From assembly GCA_031384605.1 (NCBI GenBank), contig JANNAT010000083.1, positions 20,019 to 84,018 of the forward strand: a DNA stretch of 64,000 bases. The letters run 5' to 3'. Source of the stretch: JANNAT01 sp031384605. GTDB taxonomy: Bacteria > Pseudomonadota > Alphaproteobacteria > Rhodobacterales > Rhodobacteraceae. Below the pieces are notes generated by a model. It was given only the letters and a program-made list of their open reading frames with translations. It was not told the DNA's origin and did no database searches. Of this stretch, positions 9,022 to 17,828 are shown one piece after another; the first letter of the stretch is position 1, and the number at the start of each line of letters is the position of its first letter. Both the position numbers and the translations under genes were made by a program.

Positions 9022-11517
9022 TTAGCCATCCACCCTGATCCGCGTGTTGCCTGGATCAAACGGGCTGTCTTCGACCACCACACAATTCCACAACTCGCGG
9101 TTCATCCGCACCTGCATCCTGGTGCCAACTTCGGCCAGATCGGGGCGGACGTAAGCCATGCCGATCTGCTTGCCAAAGGCTACCGAATAGCCGCCCGATG
9201 TCAGGCGGCCAATTTTGACGCCGTCCACCAACAGCGCCTCTTTGCCCCAAGGATCGGTATCATCCGGCCCGTCGATCAGCACAGTGACACATTTGGAACG
9301 AATGCCCGTGGCAAGCATCGTCGCTTTGCCCTGAAAATCCTTCGACAGATCGACAAAGCGGTCCAGCCCGGCCTCCAGCGGTGTCGCATCGCGGCCCAGT
9401 TCATTGCCAAAGGCGCGGTAAGATTTTTCCTGCCGCAACCAGTTCTGTGCCCGTGCGCCGACCAGTTTCATGCCATGCTTGGCCCCGGCGACCAGCAACT
9501 GATCCCAAAGATATTGCTGTATTTCGACGGGATGATGCAATTCCCAGCCCAATTCGCCGGTATAGGCCACGCGGATCGCGTTGACCGGGCACATGCCCAG
9601 TTCAATCTTGCGCGCCGATAGCCACGGGAACTGTTTGTTCGACAGCGCTGTGGCGGGGTCGGCATCGCGGATCAATTCGGTCAGAATTTTGCGTGAATTT
9701 GGCCCGGCGATGGCAAAAACGCCCCATTGTGTGGTGACATCATGGATGTCGATATGGCCAAAGGTCGGGGCCATATCCTCGGCACATTTGCGCAGGTAAT
9801 CGGCGTCATAGGCCGTCCAAGCCCCGGCACTGACAAGGTAATAATCATCGGTGCCGTTGCGCACGATGGTGTATTCGGTGCGCGTGGTGCCCGTGGGCGT
9901 CAATGCATAGGTCAGGTTGATCCGGCCCACTTTGGGCAAGGTATTGCAGGTGAACCAATCAAGGAAAGCCGTGGCACCGGGGCCGCGCACGATGTGTTTG
10001 CTAAAGGCGGTAGCATCAATCAGACCAGCAGTTTCACGGATGGCTTTTGCCTCATCGACCGCATAAGGCCACCATGTGCCCCGCCGGAAAGCGCGCCCGT
10101 CATGGTCAAAATCCTCAGGTGCATCCAGCGGGCCGTAATAAATCGGACGCTCCCAGCCATTTACCTGACCAAACTGCGCGCCCAGCGCTTTTTGCCGGTC
10201 GTAAACCGGGGCGGTACGCAAGGGCCGGGCAGCGGGGCGTTCTTCATCCGGGTGATGCAGGATAAAGACGTGATCATAGCATTCCTCATTCTTGCGCGAG
10301 GCATATTCAGTCGTAATCCAATTGCCATAACGGCGCGGATCGAGGCTGGCCATGTCAATCTCGGCTTCGCCATTCACCATCATTTGCGCGAGGTAATATC
10401 CGGTGCCGCCAGCCGCCGTGATGCCAAAGCTGAACCCTTCGGCCAGCCACATGTTGCGCAGCCCCGGCGCAGGGCCAACCAGCGGATTACCATCGGGGGT
10501 GTAACAGATCGGGCCGTTAAAATCGGCCTTCAGGCCAACGTGTTCAGAACTGGGAAGGCGGTGGATGAACGACAGATATTCGCCTTCAATCCGGTCAAGA
10601 TCCAGCGGGAAAAGATCGGCGCGGAACGCATCTGGCACGCCGTAATGAAACCGTGATGGCGCGCCTTTCTCATAAGGCCCCAAAATCCAGCCGCCACGTT
10701 CTTCGCGGACATACCATTTGGCATCGGCATCGCGCAGTACGGGGTGTTCGGGATGGGTTTTGCGATATTCCACCAGCGCCGGATCAGGTTCGGTGACAAT
10801 ATACTGATGTTCCACGACAATCGCCGGAGTTTTGATGCCCAACAACCGCGCGGTGCGCTGCGCATGATTGCCGGTCGCCGTGACCACGTGTTCGGCGTGG
10901 ATATCGAATACATCATCGGACGCCACCAGATTGCCACCCTGTTCGACCATTCGCGCGCAGGTGACAATCCATTCCGACCCGGTCCAACGATAGCCGTTGA
11001 CTTGGATTTTCCGCTCAATAGTTGCGCCGTGTTGACGCGCCCCTTTGGCCATGGCCTGGGTCACATCTGCGGGGTTAATATAACCATCCTGGGGGTGGTA
11101 AAGCGCGCCGATCAAGTCTTCGGTGCGCAGCAGTGGCCAGCGGTCTTTCATCTGATTGGGGGTCAGAAATTCGTGATAAACGCCCGCCGTTTCGGCAACC
11201 GATGAATACAGCATGTATTCATCCATCCGCTGGGCGTGCTGTGCCATACGCAGGTTGCCCACCACCGCAAAGCCTGCGTTCAGGCCGGTTTCAGCCTCTA
11301 GCGATTTGTAGAAATCGACCGAATATTTATGGATATGCGTGGTGGCATAACCCATGTTGAACAAGGGCAGCAGGCCTGCGGCGTGCCAGGTAGAGCCTGA
11401 TGTCAGCTCATCGCGTTCGACAAGCATGGTATCCCAGCCCGCCTTTGCCAGATGATACGCGATGCCATTGCCAACAGCGCCGCCACCGACGACCAAAGCT
11501 TTGACATGGGTTTTCAT
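9022..11517 (-). CDS. Dimethylglycine/sarcosine dehydrogenase-like FAD and GcvT-domain protein
   Basis: An 831-residue two-part enzyme. Residues 1 to about 390 form a DAO-type FAD domain (VVGGGAVGNGIAYHL at the N-terminus, TSGSTWHAAGLLP next). Residues about 430-831 form an aminomethyltransferase (GcvT) fold with its C-terminal barrel. This architecture belongs to dimethylglycine and sarcosine dehydrogenases, which oxidatively demethylate glycine-betaine derivatives and pass the C1 unit to tetrahydrofolate. The STWHAAG motif includes the His that carries covalent FAD in the family. The gene is monocistronic, with an extragenic repeat upstream. The exact methylamine substrate is not determinable; Rhodobacterales usually have several paralogues. 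Confidence 0.87.
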   Translation of the reverse strand: MKTHVKALVVGGGAVGNGIAYHLAKAGWDTMLVERDELTSGSTWHAAGLLPLFNMGYATTHIHKYSVDFYKSLEAETGLNAGFAVVGNLRMAQHAQRMDEYMLYSSVAETAGVYHEFLTPNQMKDRWPLLRTEDLIGALYHPQDGYINPADVTQAMAKGARQHGATIERKIQVNGYRWTGSEWIVTCARMVEQGGNLVASDDVFDIHAEHVVTATGNHAQRTARLLGIKTPAIVVEHQYIVTEPDPALVEYRKTHPEHPVLRDADAKWYVREERGGWILGPYEKGAPSRFHYGVPDAFRADLFPLDLDRIEGEYLSFIHRLPSSEHVGLKADFNGPICYTPDGNPLVGPAPGLRNMWLAEGFSFGITAAGGTGYYLAQMMVNGEAEIDMASLDPRRYGNWITTEYASRKNEECYDHVFILHHPDEERPAARPLRTAPVYDRQKALGAQFGQVNGWERPIYYGPLDAPEDFDHDGRAFRRGTWWPYAVDEAKAIRETAGLIDATAFSKHIVRGPGATAFLDWFTCNTLPKVGRINLTYALTPTGTTRTEYTIVRNGTDDYYLVSAGAWTAYDADYLRKCAEDMAPTFGHIDIHDVTTQWGVFAIAGPNSRKILTELIRDADPATALSNKQFPWLSARKIELGMCPVNAIRVAYTGELGWELHHPVEIQQYLWDQLLVAGAKHGMKLVGARAQNWLRQEKSYRAFGNELGRDATPLEAGLDRFVDLSKDFQGKATMLATGIRSKCVTVLIDGPDDTDPWGKEALLVDGVKIGRLTSGGYSVAFGKQIGMAYVRPDLAEVGTRMQVRMNRELWNCVVVEDSPFDPGNTRIRVDG

Positions 11518-11649
11518 CGGGCAAACTCCGCAGGGGTTGATGGTTGGCCCTTATGTGCCCAAGCGTGCGCCAAGGGGCAAGGCCCGCCGACCATTGGCAG
11601 AGAAAAACGACATGCGAGGCGAAAAGCGACCCCGTTGATGCCGGGAGCC

Positions 11650-11745
11650 AAAATTTTTACTTAAAAATTTTGAAGGTAAGGGGCCTGCCCTCCGCCTCGC
11701 CGCGCTGCGGCTCACCCTTGAGAGGTATTTGTACCAAAGTGAATG
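11650..11745 (+). repeat. Dispersed extragenic element, copy 2
   Basis: An A/T hairpin (AAAATTTTTA 11650-11659, loop CT, TAAAAATTTT 11662-11671) is followed by a GC-rich stretch and the tail GAGAGGTATTTGTACCAAAG then TGAATGG. The A/T arms are identical to those of copy 5 at 54375. The element lies between the dimethylglycine dehydrogenase-like gene and the 3' end of znuB. Confidence 0.6.
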
Positions 11746-11748
11746 GGA

Positions 11749-12540
11749 TCAGGATTTGCGCAAGGCACCGCTGACGGCGATTGCGGCAAATATGACGGCG
11801 GCAGCAGTGACAATTGATGGACCTGCCGGTGTGTCTTGCCACAGCGACAGTTGCAACCCGGCAAGGCAGGCGGCAGCGCCGATGAGTGTGGCAAACAAGG
11901 CCATTGATTCCGGGGTTCGGGCCAGCGCGCGCGCAGCGGCGGCAGGAATGATCAGCATGGCCGCGATCAAGAGCGCGCCGACAACCTTTAGCGCGACTGC
12001 AACCACAAGCGCCAAAGCCAGCGTCAGGATCAGCCGTTCGCGGTCCGGGTTCAGGCCAGATGCATGCGCCAGATCATCGCTAAGCGTGGTGGTCAGCAGG
12101 GCCTGCCAACGCCATGCCAACAGTGCCACCACCAAAGCCGCCCCGCCCCAGATATAGGCCAAGTCGGATTTGGTCACCGCCAGAATGTCGCCGAACAGAT
12201 AGCCGGACAGATCAGCGCGCACGCCCGGCACATAGCTGATGGCGACCAGTCCAAAGGCCAGCGCACCGTGCGCAAGCACCCCCAAAGTGGTATCCATCGC
12301 CCAGCCCCTGGCCGCCAGACTTGACACGGTGGCCGCCATTGCCAACGCCACAATCAAGGTGCCGAAACCGACAGGAAGCTGCAATGCCAGCGCCAAAGCC
12401 ACGCCTAATATCGCGGCATGCGCGGTGGCATCGCCAAAATAGGCCATCCGCCGCCAGATCACAAAGCTGCCCAGCGGGCCGGTGGCCAGTGCAAGTCCGA
12501 CGCCTGCAAGCGCTGCTCTGATCAGAAAATCATCGAGCAT
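11749..12540 (-). CDS. znuB: Zinc ABC transporter permease ZnuB
   Basis: A 263-residue ABC-3 family permease with about eight hydrophobic helices, including the family segment GPLGSFVIWRRMAYFGDATA near residue 22. It is the membrane channel for high-affinity Zn2+ import. The ATG at 12540 is chosen because it gives the family N-terminus (MLDDFLIRAALAG) and an 11-bp overlap with znuC. It is co-transcribed with zur and znuC and so probably repressed by Zur at high zinc. Confidence 0.93.
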   Translation of the reverse strand: MLDDFLIRAALAGVGLALATGPLGSFVIWRRMAYFGDATAHAAILGVALALALQLPVGFGTLIVALAMAATVSSLAARGWAMDTTLGVLAHGALAFGLVAISYVPGVRADLSGYLFGDILAVTKSDLAYIWGGAALVVALLAWRWQALLTTTLSDDLAHASGLNPDRERLILTLALALVVAVALKVVGALLIAAMLIIPAAAARALARTPESMALFATLIGAAACLAGLQLSLWQDTPAGPSIVTAAAVIFAAIAVSGALRKS

Positions 12541-13306
12541 GATTATGCCCGAAATGCGGATCAGTGGCGGTGCGGCCCTGTGCATCGCTGGCGTCGCCGT
12601 CATGGCTGTGATCATGGTCGTGCTGATAAAGCGCCAGCGCGCCCAATGTGCCCAAGCCAAACAGCGCGCGGTATTCAGGCGCGTTCGACACCACGCGCGG
12701 CGTGCCTTCGCAACAGATATGGCCGTTCAGGCAAATCACCCGGTCAGAGGCTGCCATAACCACGTGCAAATCATGGCTGACCATCAGCACCGCCACGCCA
12801 CTTTGCTGGCGCACCTCTTCGATCAGGTGGTAAAACGCCGCCTCACCGGGTTGATCAAGGCCTTGGGTCGGTTCATCCAAGATTAACAGCTGTGGCTCTG
12901 TCAGCAGCGCGCGGGCCAGCAGCACGCGCTGAAACTGCCCGCCCGACAGATCAGCCATTTGCCGCTGTTCCAGCTGTGACAAGCCCATTCGCGCCAGCGC
13001 CGCACTGGCAGCAGTATCGGTCACGCGGCGCGGCAATGACAAAAACCGCCGCACCGTGATGGGCATTGAGCGATCAATCGCCAACTTTTGTGGCACATAT
13101 CCCAGCCGCAGGTTGGCCGCGCAGCTGACAACGCCCGAAGTCAGCGGCACAATGCCCAGCAAAGCGCGCAAAAGCGTCGATTTGCCGGACCCATTTGGCC
13201 CCAGAATGGTAACAATTTCGCCCGGATGCACGGCCATAGTTACACCCGTCAAAACCTTGGTCGCACCGAAGCTTACCGAAATATCCTGGGCCGAAATCAA
13301 GGTCAT
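12530..13306 (-). CDS. znuC: Zinc ABC transporter ATP-binding protein ZnuC
   Basis: A 258-residue ATPase with Walker A GPNGSGKST, signature LSGGQFQRVLLARAL, Walker B LLILDEPTQGLD and an H-loop (MVSHDLHVV). The C-terminus is rich in His and Asp (HDHDHSHDGD then HFGHNH), typical of ZnuC and likely a zinc-sensing or binding tail. The start at 13306 overlaps the zur stop as ATGA, so zur, znuC and znuB are translationally coupled. Confidence 0.94.
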   Translation of the reverse strand: MTLISAQDISVSFGATKVLTGVTMAVHPGEIVTILGPNGSGKSTLLRALLGIVPLTSGVVSCAANLRLGYVPQKLAIDRSMPITVRRFLSLPRRVTDTAASAALARMGLSQLEQRQMADLSGGQFQRVLLARALLTEPQLLILDEPTQGLDQPGEAAFYHLIEEVRQQSGVAVLMVSHDLHVVMAASDRVICLNGHICCEGTPRVVSNAPEYRALFGLGTLGALALYQHDHDHSHDGDASDAQGRTATDPHFGHNHAR

Positions 13307-13857
13307 GATGTAACCTTCTGGCAGGTGGGGCACAGGCCGATGGCCTCAAACGTGCTACGGTCTATCAGGAAACCGCGGGCGCGGGCGGCCTGTTCCAATG
13401 CGGTCAACACGGCGGCAACCGGCGCTTCGGCGACCATGTCACAGACTTTGCAGATCAAAAACGCCGGCACATGGGCCTCACCCGGATGCATGCAGGCGGT
13501 AAAGGCGTTCAGCCGCCGGATGCGGTGGACAAGCCCCTGTTCTTCCAGAAAATCCAGCGCGCGGTAGGCCACCGGGGGTTGATTGCCAAAACCTTCGGCG
13601 GCAAGGCGTGTCAGCACGTCATAGGCCCCCATCGCGCGATGGGCTTCCAGCAAAATCTCCAACACCTTGCGGCGCACAGGTGTCAAACGCACGCCCTTGG
13701 CCGCCATCAACGCGTCGGCGCGCACCAAGACGTCACTGGCGCATATGCTATGGTCGTGCCTTGCAAAGGCAAGATCGGGCGTGGCGCAGCCGGGGCAATC
13801 ATTGGAATGAGCGTGGGGCACGGGACACTTTCGGATCAGGTCATCGGATATTGACAT
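13303..13857 (-). CDS. zur: Zinc uptake regulator Zur (Fur family)
   Basis: A 184-residue Fur-family repressor. The winged-helix DNA-binding part spans about residues 48-115 (LTPVRRKVLEILLEAH, then PPVAYRALDFLEEQG) and the dimerisation part follows. Two CxxC pairs (CKVC and CPTC) supply the structural zinc site, and the N-terminal extension is His/Cys-rich (HAHSNDCPGC). It is the first gene of zur-znuC-znuB and diverges from znuA across 53 bp that contain a Zur box, so it should autoregulate. Confidence 0.92.
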   Translation of the reverse strand: MSISDDLIRKCPVPHAHSNDCPGCATPDLAFARHDHSICASDVLVRADALMAAKGVRLTPVRRKVLEILLEAHRAMGAYDVLTRLAAEGFGNQPPVAYRALDFLEEQGLVHRIRRLNAFTACMHPGEAHVPAFLICKVCDMVAEAPVAAVLTALEQAARARGFLIDRSTFEAIGLCPTCQKVTS

Positions 13858-13871
13858 GTTATACTATTACA
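13857..13871. promoter_or_regulatory. Zur operator between zur and znuA
   Basis: TGTTATACTATTACA is a 15-bp palindrome around a central base with a single mismatched pair. It fits the GTTATAxxATAAC pattern of Zur sites in alphaproteobacteria. It touches the zur start codon and lies 40 bp before znuA, so one site could repress both directions. Confidence 0.8.
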
Positions 13872-13910
13872 CTCATACCCCAGATGGAACAGAACCTGAA
13901 GGGCTATTAC

Positions 13911-14873
13911 ATGCGTTATATCATCTCGTTTCTGATTGCCACCTTTCCGACATTTGCATCAGCAGACGTGCCGAAAGTGATCACCGATATTCCGCCGATT
14001 CATGCGCTGGTCTCGCAAGTGATGGGGGATCTGGGCACGCCTGTGCTGCTGTTGGAAAAGGGCGCGGACGAGCATGATTTTCAACTGCGTCCAAGTCAGA
14101 TGACGGATATCGTGCAGGCTGATCTGGTCATTTGGGTTGGGCCGGAACTGACCCCATGGCTGGAACAGGCATTAGGGAATGCAAAGCCCGGTTACGTATC
14201 ACTGGCATTGTTTGATCTGGAGGCCACGATAAAGTTGGCTGTCGTAGAAGATCAAGGCGCAGCACCTGACCATGCAGCGGAGGAAGAGGCGGATGATCCC
14301 GCGGCCAAAGAAAGCGAACATCAACCCGAAACCGAGGAAAAGCACCCCCATGACGGTGCAGATCCGCATGTCTGGCTGGACCCCGGCAATGCGATGATCT
14401 GGCTTGACACGATTGCCGTGGAACTGGCCAAAGTCGATGCGCAGAACACCGTAATTTACCAGGCAAACGCTACTGCAGCCAAGGCCCGGATCGCGGCACT
14501 GGACGTTGAATTACAGGCCCTGCTGGCCCCCGTGAAAGACCGGCCTTTTGTGACTTTCCACGATGCATACGGCTATTTTGTCGCCCATTACGGCCTGACC
14601 TTCGCGGGCTCGGTTGCGATTGGGGATGCGTCGACCCCCGGGGCTGCGCGGCTTCGGGCCTTGCAAGGCACCATGGCGGGCGGGGTGGTCTGTGCTTTTC
14701 CCGAAGTGCAACACGACCCTGCCCTTTTGATGCAACTGCTGGACGGCACGGCAGTGCGCGCAGGTGCCGCGATTGACCCGGTGGGATCGTCGTTGCCTGC
14801 AGGGCCGGACGCCTATGATGCGTTGATGGGCACCCTTGCCACACATCTGGCGGATTGCCTTAACGGTGCTTGA
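13911..14873 (+). CDS. znuA: Zinc ABC transporter substrate-binding protein ZnuA
   Basis: A 320-residue periplasmic zinc-binding protein. It starts with a signal peptide (MRYIISFLIATFPTFASA) and keeps the family metal ligands in ITDIPPIHAL (His31), DEHDF (His55) and DPHVW (His153). Residues about 113-153 form the acidic, His-containing flexible loop known in ZnuA, here dominated by Glu and Asp. The ATG at 13911 is used; another at 13884 would add nine residues. It is divergent from zur and controlled by the shared Zur box. Confidence 0.93.
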   Translation: MRYIISFLIATFPTFASADVPKVITDIPPIHALVSQVMGDLGTPVLLLEKGADEHDFQLRPSQMTDIVQADLVIWVGPELTPWLEQALGNAKPGYVSLALFDLEATIKLAVVEDQGAAPDHAAEEEADDPAAKESEHQPETEEKHPHDGADPHVWLDPGNAMIWLDTIAVELAKVDAQNTVIYQANATAAKARIAALDVELQALLAPVKDRPFVTFHDAYGYFVAHYGLTFAGSVAIGDASTPGAARLRALQGTMAGGVVCAFPEVQHDPALLMQLLDGTAVRAGAAIDPVGSSLPAGPDAYDALMGTLATHLADCLNGA

Positions 14874-14922
14874 CCCGTGCCGGATTGATCGCCACTGAAG
14901 GCAAGATCAATCGGGGGCGGGC

Positions 14923-15900
14923 ATGACCAATATCACGGCGTTTGGGGTAACGGTTGGCGGCGTTGCTGTGCGCAAAATCATCTTGCGGGCGGGCGATTTA
15001 GCGGTATCCCTGCTGACATGGGGCGCGGTGGTGCAATCGGTTCGGCTGGCTGGGGTGGCGCATGATCTGACACTTGGATCAGACCATTTGGCGGATTACG
15101 AAGGTGACATGCGCCATCACGGATCACTGATTGCGCCTGTTGTTAACCGCCTGACCGGCGCGCGGGCGCAAATTGCGGGGCATCAGTATCAGTTTGAAGC
15201 CAATCAAGACGACATGCATTGTCTGCACAGCGGGTCGGCTGGCACCCATCTGAAGGTTTGGGATTTGGTGCGGGCCTCGGAAACCGAGGCGGTTCTGGCG
15301 CTTGATCTGCCGGATGGCGAGGGCGGCTTTCCGGGCAATCGGCGCGTTGAAGTGCGGTTTGTGATCGAAGCCCCGGCCACTTTGCGGATGGTGGTCACGG
15401 CCACCACCGATGCCCCAACGATCTTTAACGCCGCCAATCACAGCTATTGGAACCTTGATGGATCGGCGCGCTGGGAAGGCCACAGGTTGCAAATCGACGC
15501 TGATGAGTATCTGCCCACAACTGCGGCCTTCATTCCCACCGGAGAGACGCGCGCTGTTGCAGGCGGCAGCTATGATTTCCGCAAAACCCGCTCGATTGCA
15601 CCGGAAAACCCCGCACTGGATAATTGCTTTTGCATTGGTCGCACGCGGGTTCCATTGCGAGATGTGATGCAGTTGACAGGGCGATCCGGGGTGACTTTGA
15701 CGGTTGGCACATCAGAACCCGGCGTGCAGCTTTATGATGGCCGCAATGCCGTCAGGCCGGGGCACAAAAGCTATGAGGGGATTGCTATCGAAGCGCAAGG
15801 TTGGCCTGATGCGCCAAATCAGCCCGGCTTTCCCTCAATCACTCTGCTGCCGGGCGATCCGGTTTGCCAGATCACGGAATGGCGATTAACGCAGACGTAA
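14923..15900 (+). CDS. galM: Aldose 1-epimerase
   Basis: A 325-residue galactose mutarotase-fold enzyme that interconverts alpha and beta anomers of aldohexoses. The catalytic acid region NAANHSYWNLDG (His about residue 173) and the catalytic base in GIAIEAQGWPD (Glu about residue 290) are both present. It follows znuA by 50 bp but has no functional link to zinc uptake; an imperfect inverted repeat at 14883-14912 separates them. Confidence 0.88.
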   Translation: MTNITAFGVTVGGVAVRKIILRAGDLAVSLLTWGAVVQSVRLAGVAHDLTLGSDHLADYEGDMRHHGSLIAPVVNRLTGARAQIAGHQYQFEANQDDMHCLHSGSAGTHLKVWDLVRASETEAVLALDLPDGEGGFPGNRRVEVRFVIEAPATLRMVVTATTDAPTIFNAANHSYWNLDGSARWEGHRLQIDADEYLPTTAAFIPTGETRAVAGGSYDFRKTRSIAPENPALDNCFCIGRTRVPLRDVMQLTGRSGVTLTVGTSEPGVQLYDGRNAVRPGHKSYEGIAIEAQGWPDAPNQPGFPSITLLPGDPVCQITEWRLTQT

Positions 15901-16016
15901 CATCATCCGCCTACTGCACATTCGCAACATTCAGGGGGCTCTGCATCCAACCAAAGCGCTTTTGATTGCACAAATCCTGCTGTAAGGGTTGGACAACAAA
16001 AGGGGCGGGATAGCTG

Positions 16017-17186
16017 ATGCAGGCTGATCAGAACTTTCAACGGAACCGTTGGGCAGTGGCGGCGATGTTTGGGGCCAATGGATTTTCCATGGGCATTTGG
16101 GCAACACAAATCCCGCTGCTGTTGCCCCGCCATCAAATCACCGAATCCACGCTTGGCTTGTTGATTTTGGCACTTGGTCTCGGCGCTGTGGGGGCGATGT
16201 TGTTTGCGGGTCGCTTGATTGCCGCCTATGGCTCGCGCCGGGTGCTGATCGGATTTGCGCTGGCAGCACCGCCGTCTTTGGCCTTGGTGGTCTTTGCGCC
16301 AAACCTGTGGATCTTGGCCCCGACCATGGCCGCGTTTGGCGGCCTGATCGGCTGCATGGATGTGGCAATGAATGCCAACGCCGTTGCGGTCGAGCGCGGC
16401 TTGGGCCGGGCGATCATGTCATCTAGCCATGGGTTCTGGAGCCTTGGCGGATTTGTCGGTGGATCGGTTGGCAGCTATGCCATCGCCCATTGGGGGGCCG
16501 AGATTCAGGTGCTTGCGGCCGTCTGTCTGATGCTGGGGATTATTGTGCTTGCCATTCCGTTTTTGCTGCGCGATACGCCCGCCCCGGTGGTTGGTGCCAA
16601 ACCCAAGCGGGGCGCATTGTTTCCGCGCGATGCCTCGCTGTGGATATTGGGGCTTTTGGCCTTTTTCACCATGATCCCTGAAGGCGCGGTTCTGGATTGG
16701 AGCGCGATTTATCTAAGCAAGGAACTTGGCGCGGATGTTTTCAGATCAGGTCTTGGTTTTGCGTTTTGTGCGGGCACAATGGCCGTGATGCGCTTTGCAG
16801 GCGACGGCGTGCGCAACCGCTTTGGGGCGGTGAAAACGCTGCGGATTTCCGGTCTGATTGCCGCCGTTGGCCTGATGGGTGCCGCAGTGGCCCCCAATGA
16901 TATTTTGGCGATTGCCAGTTTTGCTGTCACCGGAATTGGCATCGCCAATATGGTGCCCATCATGTTTTCCGCTGCAGGAAACCACCCGGGGATCGAGTCT
17001 GGAACAGCCATTTCAACCGTTACGATGGTGGGCTATGCGGGCATTCTGGTGGCTCCATCCAGCATCGGGTTCATCGCCGAATGGTTTGGTTTTCGCCTGA
17101 CCTATGCGGCCCTCGCGGTATTGTTGCTGGTTGTTGTGGCCATGGCGGGCCGGGCAGCCGCAGCAGACGGCGTGCATCAACGTTAA
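16017..17186 (+). CDS. MFS transporter, YbjJ-like
   Basis: A 389-residue protein with about 12 hydrophobic helices. GANGFSMGIWATQIPLL and the conserved segment CMDVAMNANAVAVE resemble the YbjJ/fucose-permease-like branch of the major facilitator superfamily. The substrate is unknown. A GGGGCGGGA stretch precedes the ATG. It converges with the isochorismatase gene across a nested palindrome that can terminate both transcripts. Confidence 0.8.
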   Translation: MQADQNFQRNRWAVAAMFGANGFSMGIWATQIPLLLPRHQITESTLGLLILALGLGAVGAMLFAGRLIAAYGSRRVLIGFALAAPPSLALVVFAPNLWILAPTMAAFGGLIGCMDVAMNANAVAVERGLGRAIMSSSHGFWSLGGFVGGSVGSYAIAHWGAEIQVLAAVCLMLGIIVLAIPFLLRDTPAPVVGAKPKRGALFPRDASLWILGLLAFFTMIPEGAVLDWSAIYLSKELGADVFRSGLGFAFCAGTMAVMRFAGDGVRNRFGAVKTLRISGLIAAVGLMGAAVAPNDILAIASFAVTGIGIANMVPIMFSAAGNHPGIESGTAISTVTMVGYAGILVAPSSIGFIAEWFGFRLTYAALAVLLLVVVAMAGRAAAADGVHQR

Positions 17187-17273
17187 AGCGTTTCGGGTTT
17201 TCATTGAAGTCTTAAGCATCAGAATTCAAACACTTTTGGTTTGAATTCTGATCCAACGTTAACCCGAAACGCT
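17187..17273. repeat. Nested double palindrome between convergent genes
   Basis: A perfect 13-bp outer inverted repeat (AGCGTTTCGGGTT 17187-17199, AACCCGAAACGCT 17261-17273) encloses a perfect 14-bp inner one (ATCAGAATTCAAAC 17218-17231, GTTTGAATTCTGAT 17239-17252) with a 7-nt loop. It begins directly after the MFS stop codon, and its right arm encodes the last codons of the isochorismatase gene. It may work as a bidirectional terminator or be a mobile extragenic palindrome. Confidence 0.8.
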
Positions 17274-17825
17274 CTGAAGCAGTGTCGCCACCTGATCAGT
17301 GGTTACAACCCGCGCAAAATCTGATCCCAGCGTTGCCAATGTCACCCGCAAGGCGGTTTCAGGATCAATCCGCCCGCCATCGTGGCCCGGCAGATCAAAC
17401 CCAAGCAATGCGTCGCTGGGTAACATAATGTCAAACCCCAGATCGGACCCCGCCCGCGTGGTCGAGGTGATGCAATAGGCCGCAACTGCGCCCACCAACA
17501 CGATGCGGGTGATGCCAGCGCGGCGTAGTGCTGAATCAAGACCGGTGCCCGAAAACCCCGATGATCCGGTTTTCCAAAACACCGGCTCACCTGGCGCGGG
17601 CACGGCGCACGGCATCGGTTCCGCCTCATGCAGGCCCTTTTGAAACAGCGACGTGGGGTCTGTATCATGGTGCAGCACATGAAACACCGGGCGGTTTTCG
17701 CTGCGAAACAGCGCAAGCAGGCTGGCCACATGGGTTTCCGCATCTGGGTTGCAGCGCGGGCGGCCCGATGCGGTGCGGTCGGCCATATGCATCTGCATGT
17801 CGATCACCAAAAGGGCCGTCGTCAT
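17259..17825 (-). CDS. Isochorismatase-family cysteine hydrolase
   Basis: A 188-residue cysteine hydrolase of the isochorismatase/nicotinamidase fold. The catalytic triad is visible: Asp9 in LLVIDMQ, Lys85 in VFWKTGSSGF and Cys118 in VAAYCITSTTR. Enzymes of this family hydrolyse amides such as nicotinamide or N-carbamoyl compounds; the substrate here is unknown. Its last residues (QSVSG) lie in the right arm of the palindrome shared with the MFS gene. It lies 3 bp after the DUF1993 gene on the same strand. Confidence 0.85.
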   Translation of the reverse strand: MTTALLVIDMQMHMADRTASGRPRCNPDAETHVASLLALFRSENRPVFHVLHHDTDPTSLFQKGLHEAEPMPCAVPAPGEPVFWKTGSSGFSGTGLDSALRRAGITRIVLVGAVAAYCITSTTRAGSDLGFDIMLPSDALLGFDLPGHDGGRIDPETALRVTLATLGSDFARVVTTDQVATLLQSVSG

Positions 17826-17828
17826 CGC

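Noticed and set aside
9727..10656. 309-codon plus-strand ORF inside the dimethylglycine dehydrogenase-like gene
   Set aside because: Fully antisense to a clearly conserved two-domain enzyme, with low-complexity composition typical of a GC-rich shadow frame.
13608..13910. Long N-terminal extension of ZnuA
   Set aside because: Antisense to zur and crossing the Zur box; the signal peptide begins at 13911.
14883..14912. GATTGATC/GATCAATC inverted repeat after znuA as a terminator
   Set aside because: The stem is only 8 bp with a 14-nt loop and is followed by a G-rich, not T-rich, stretch.
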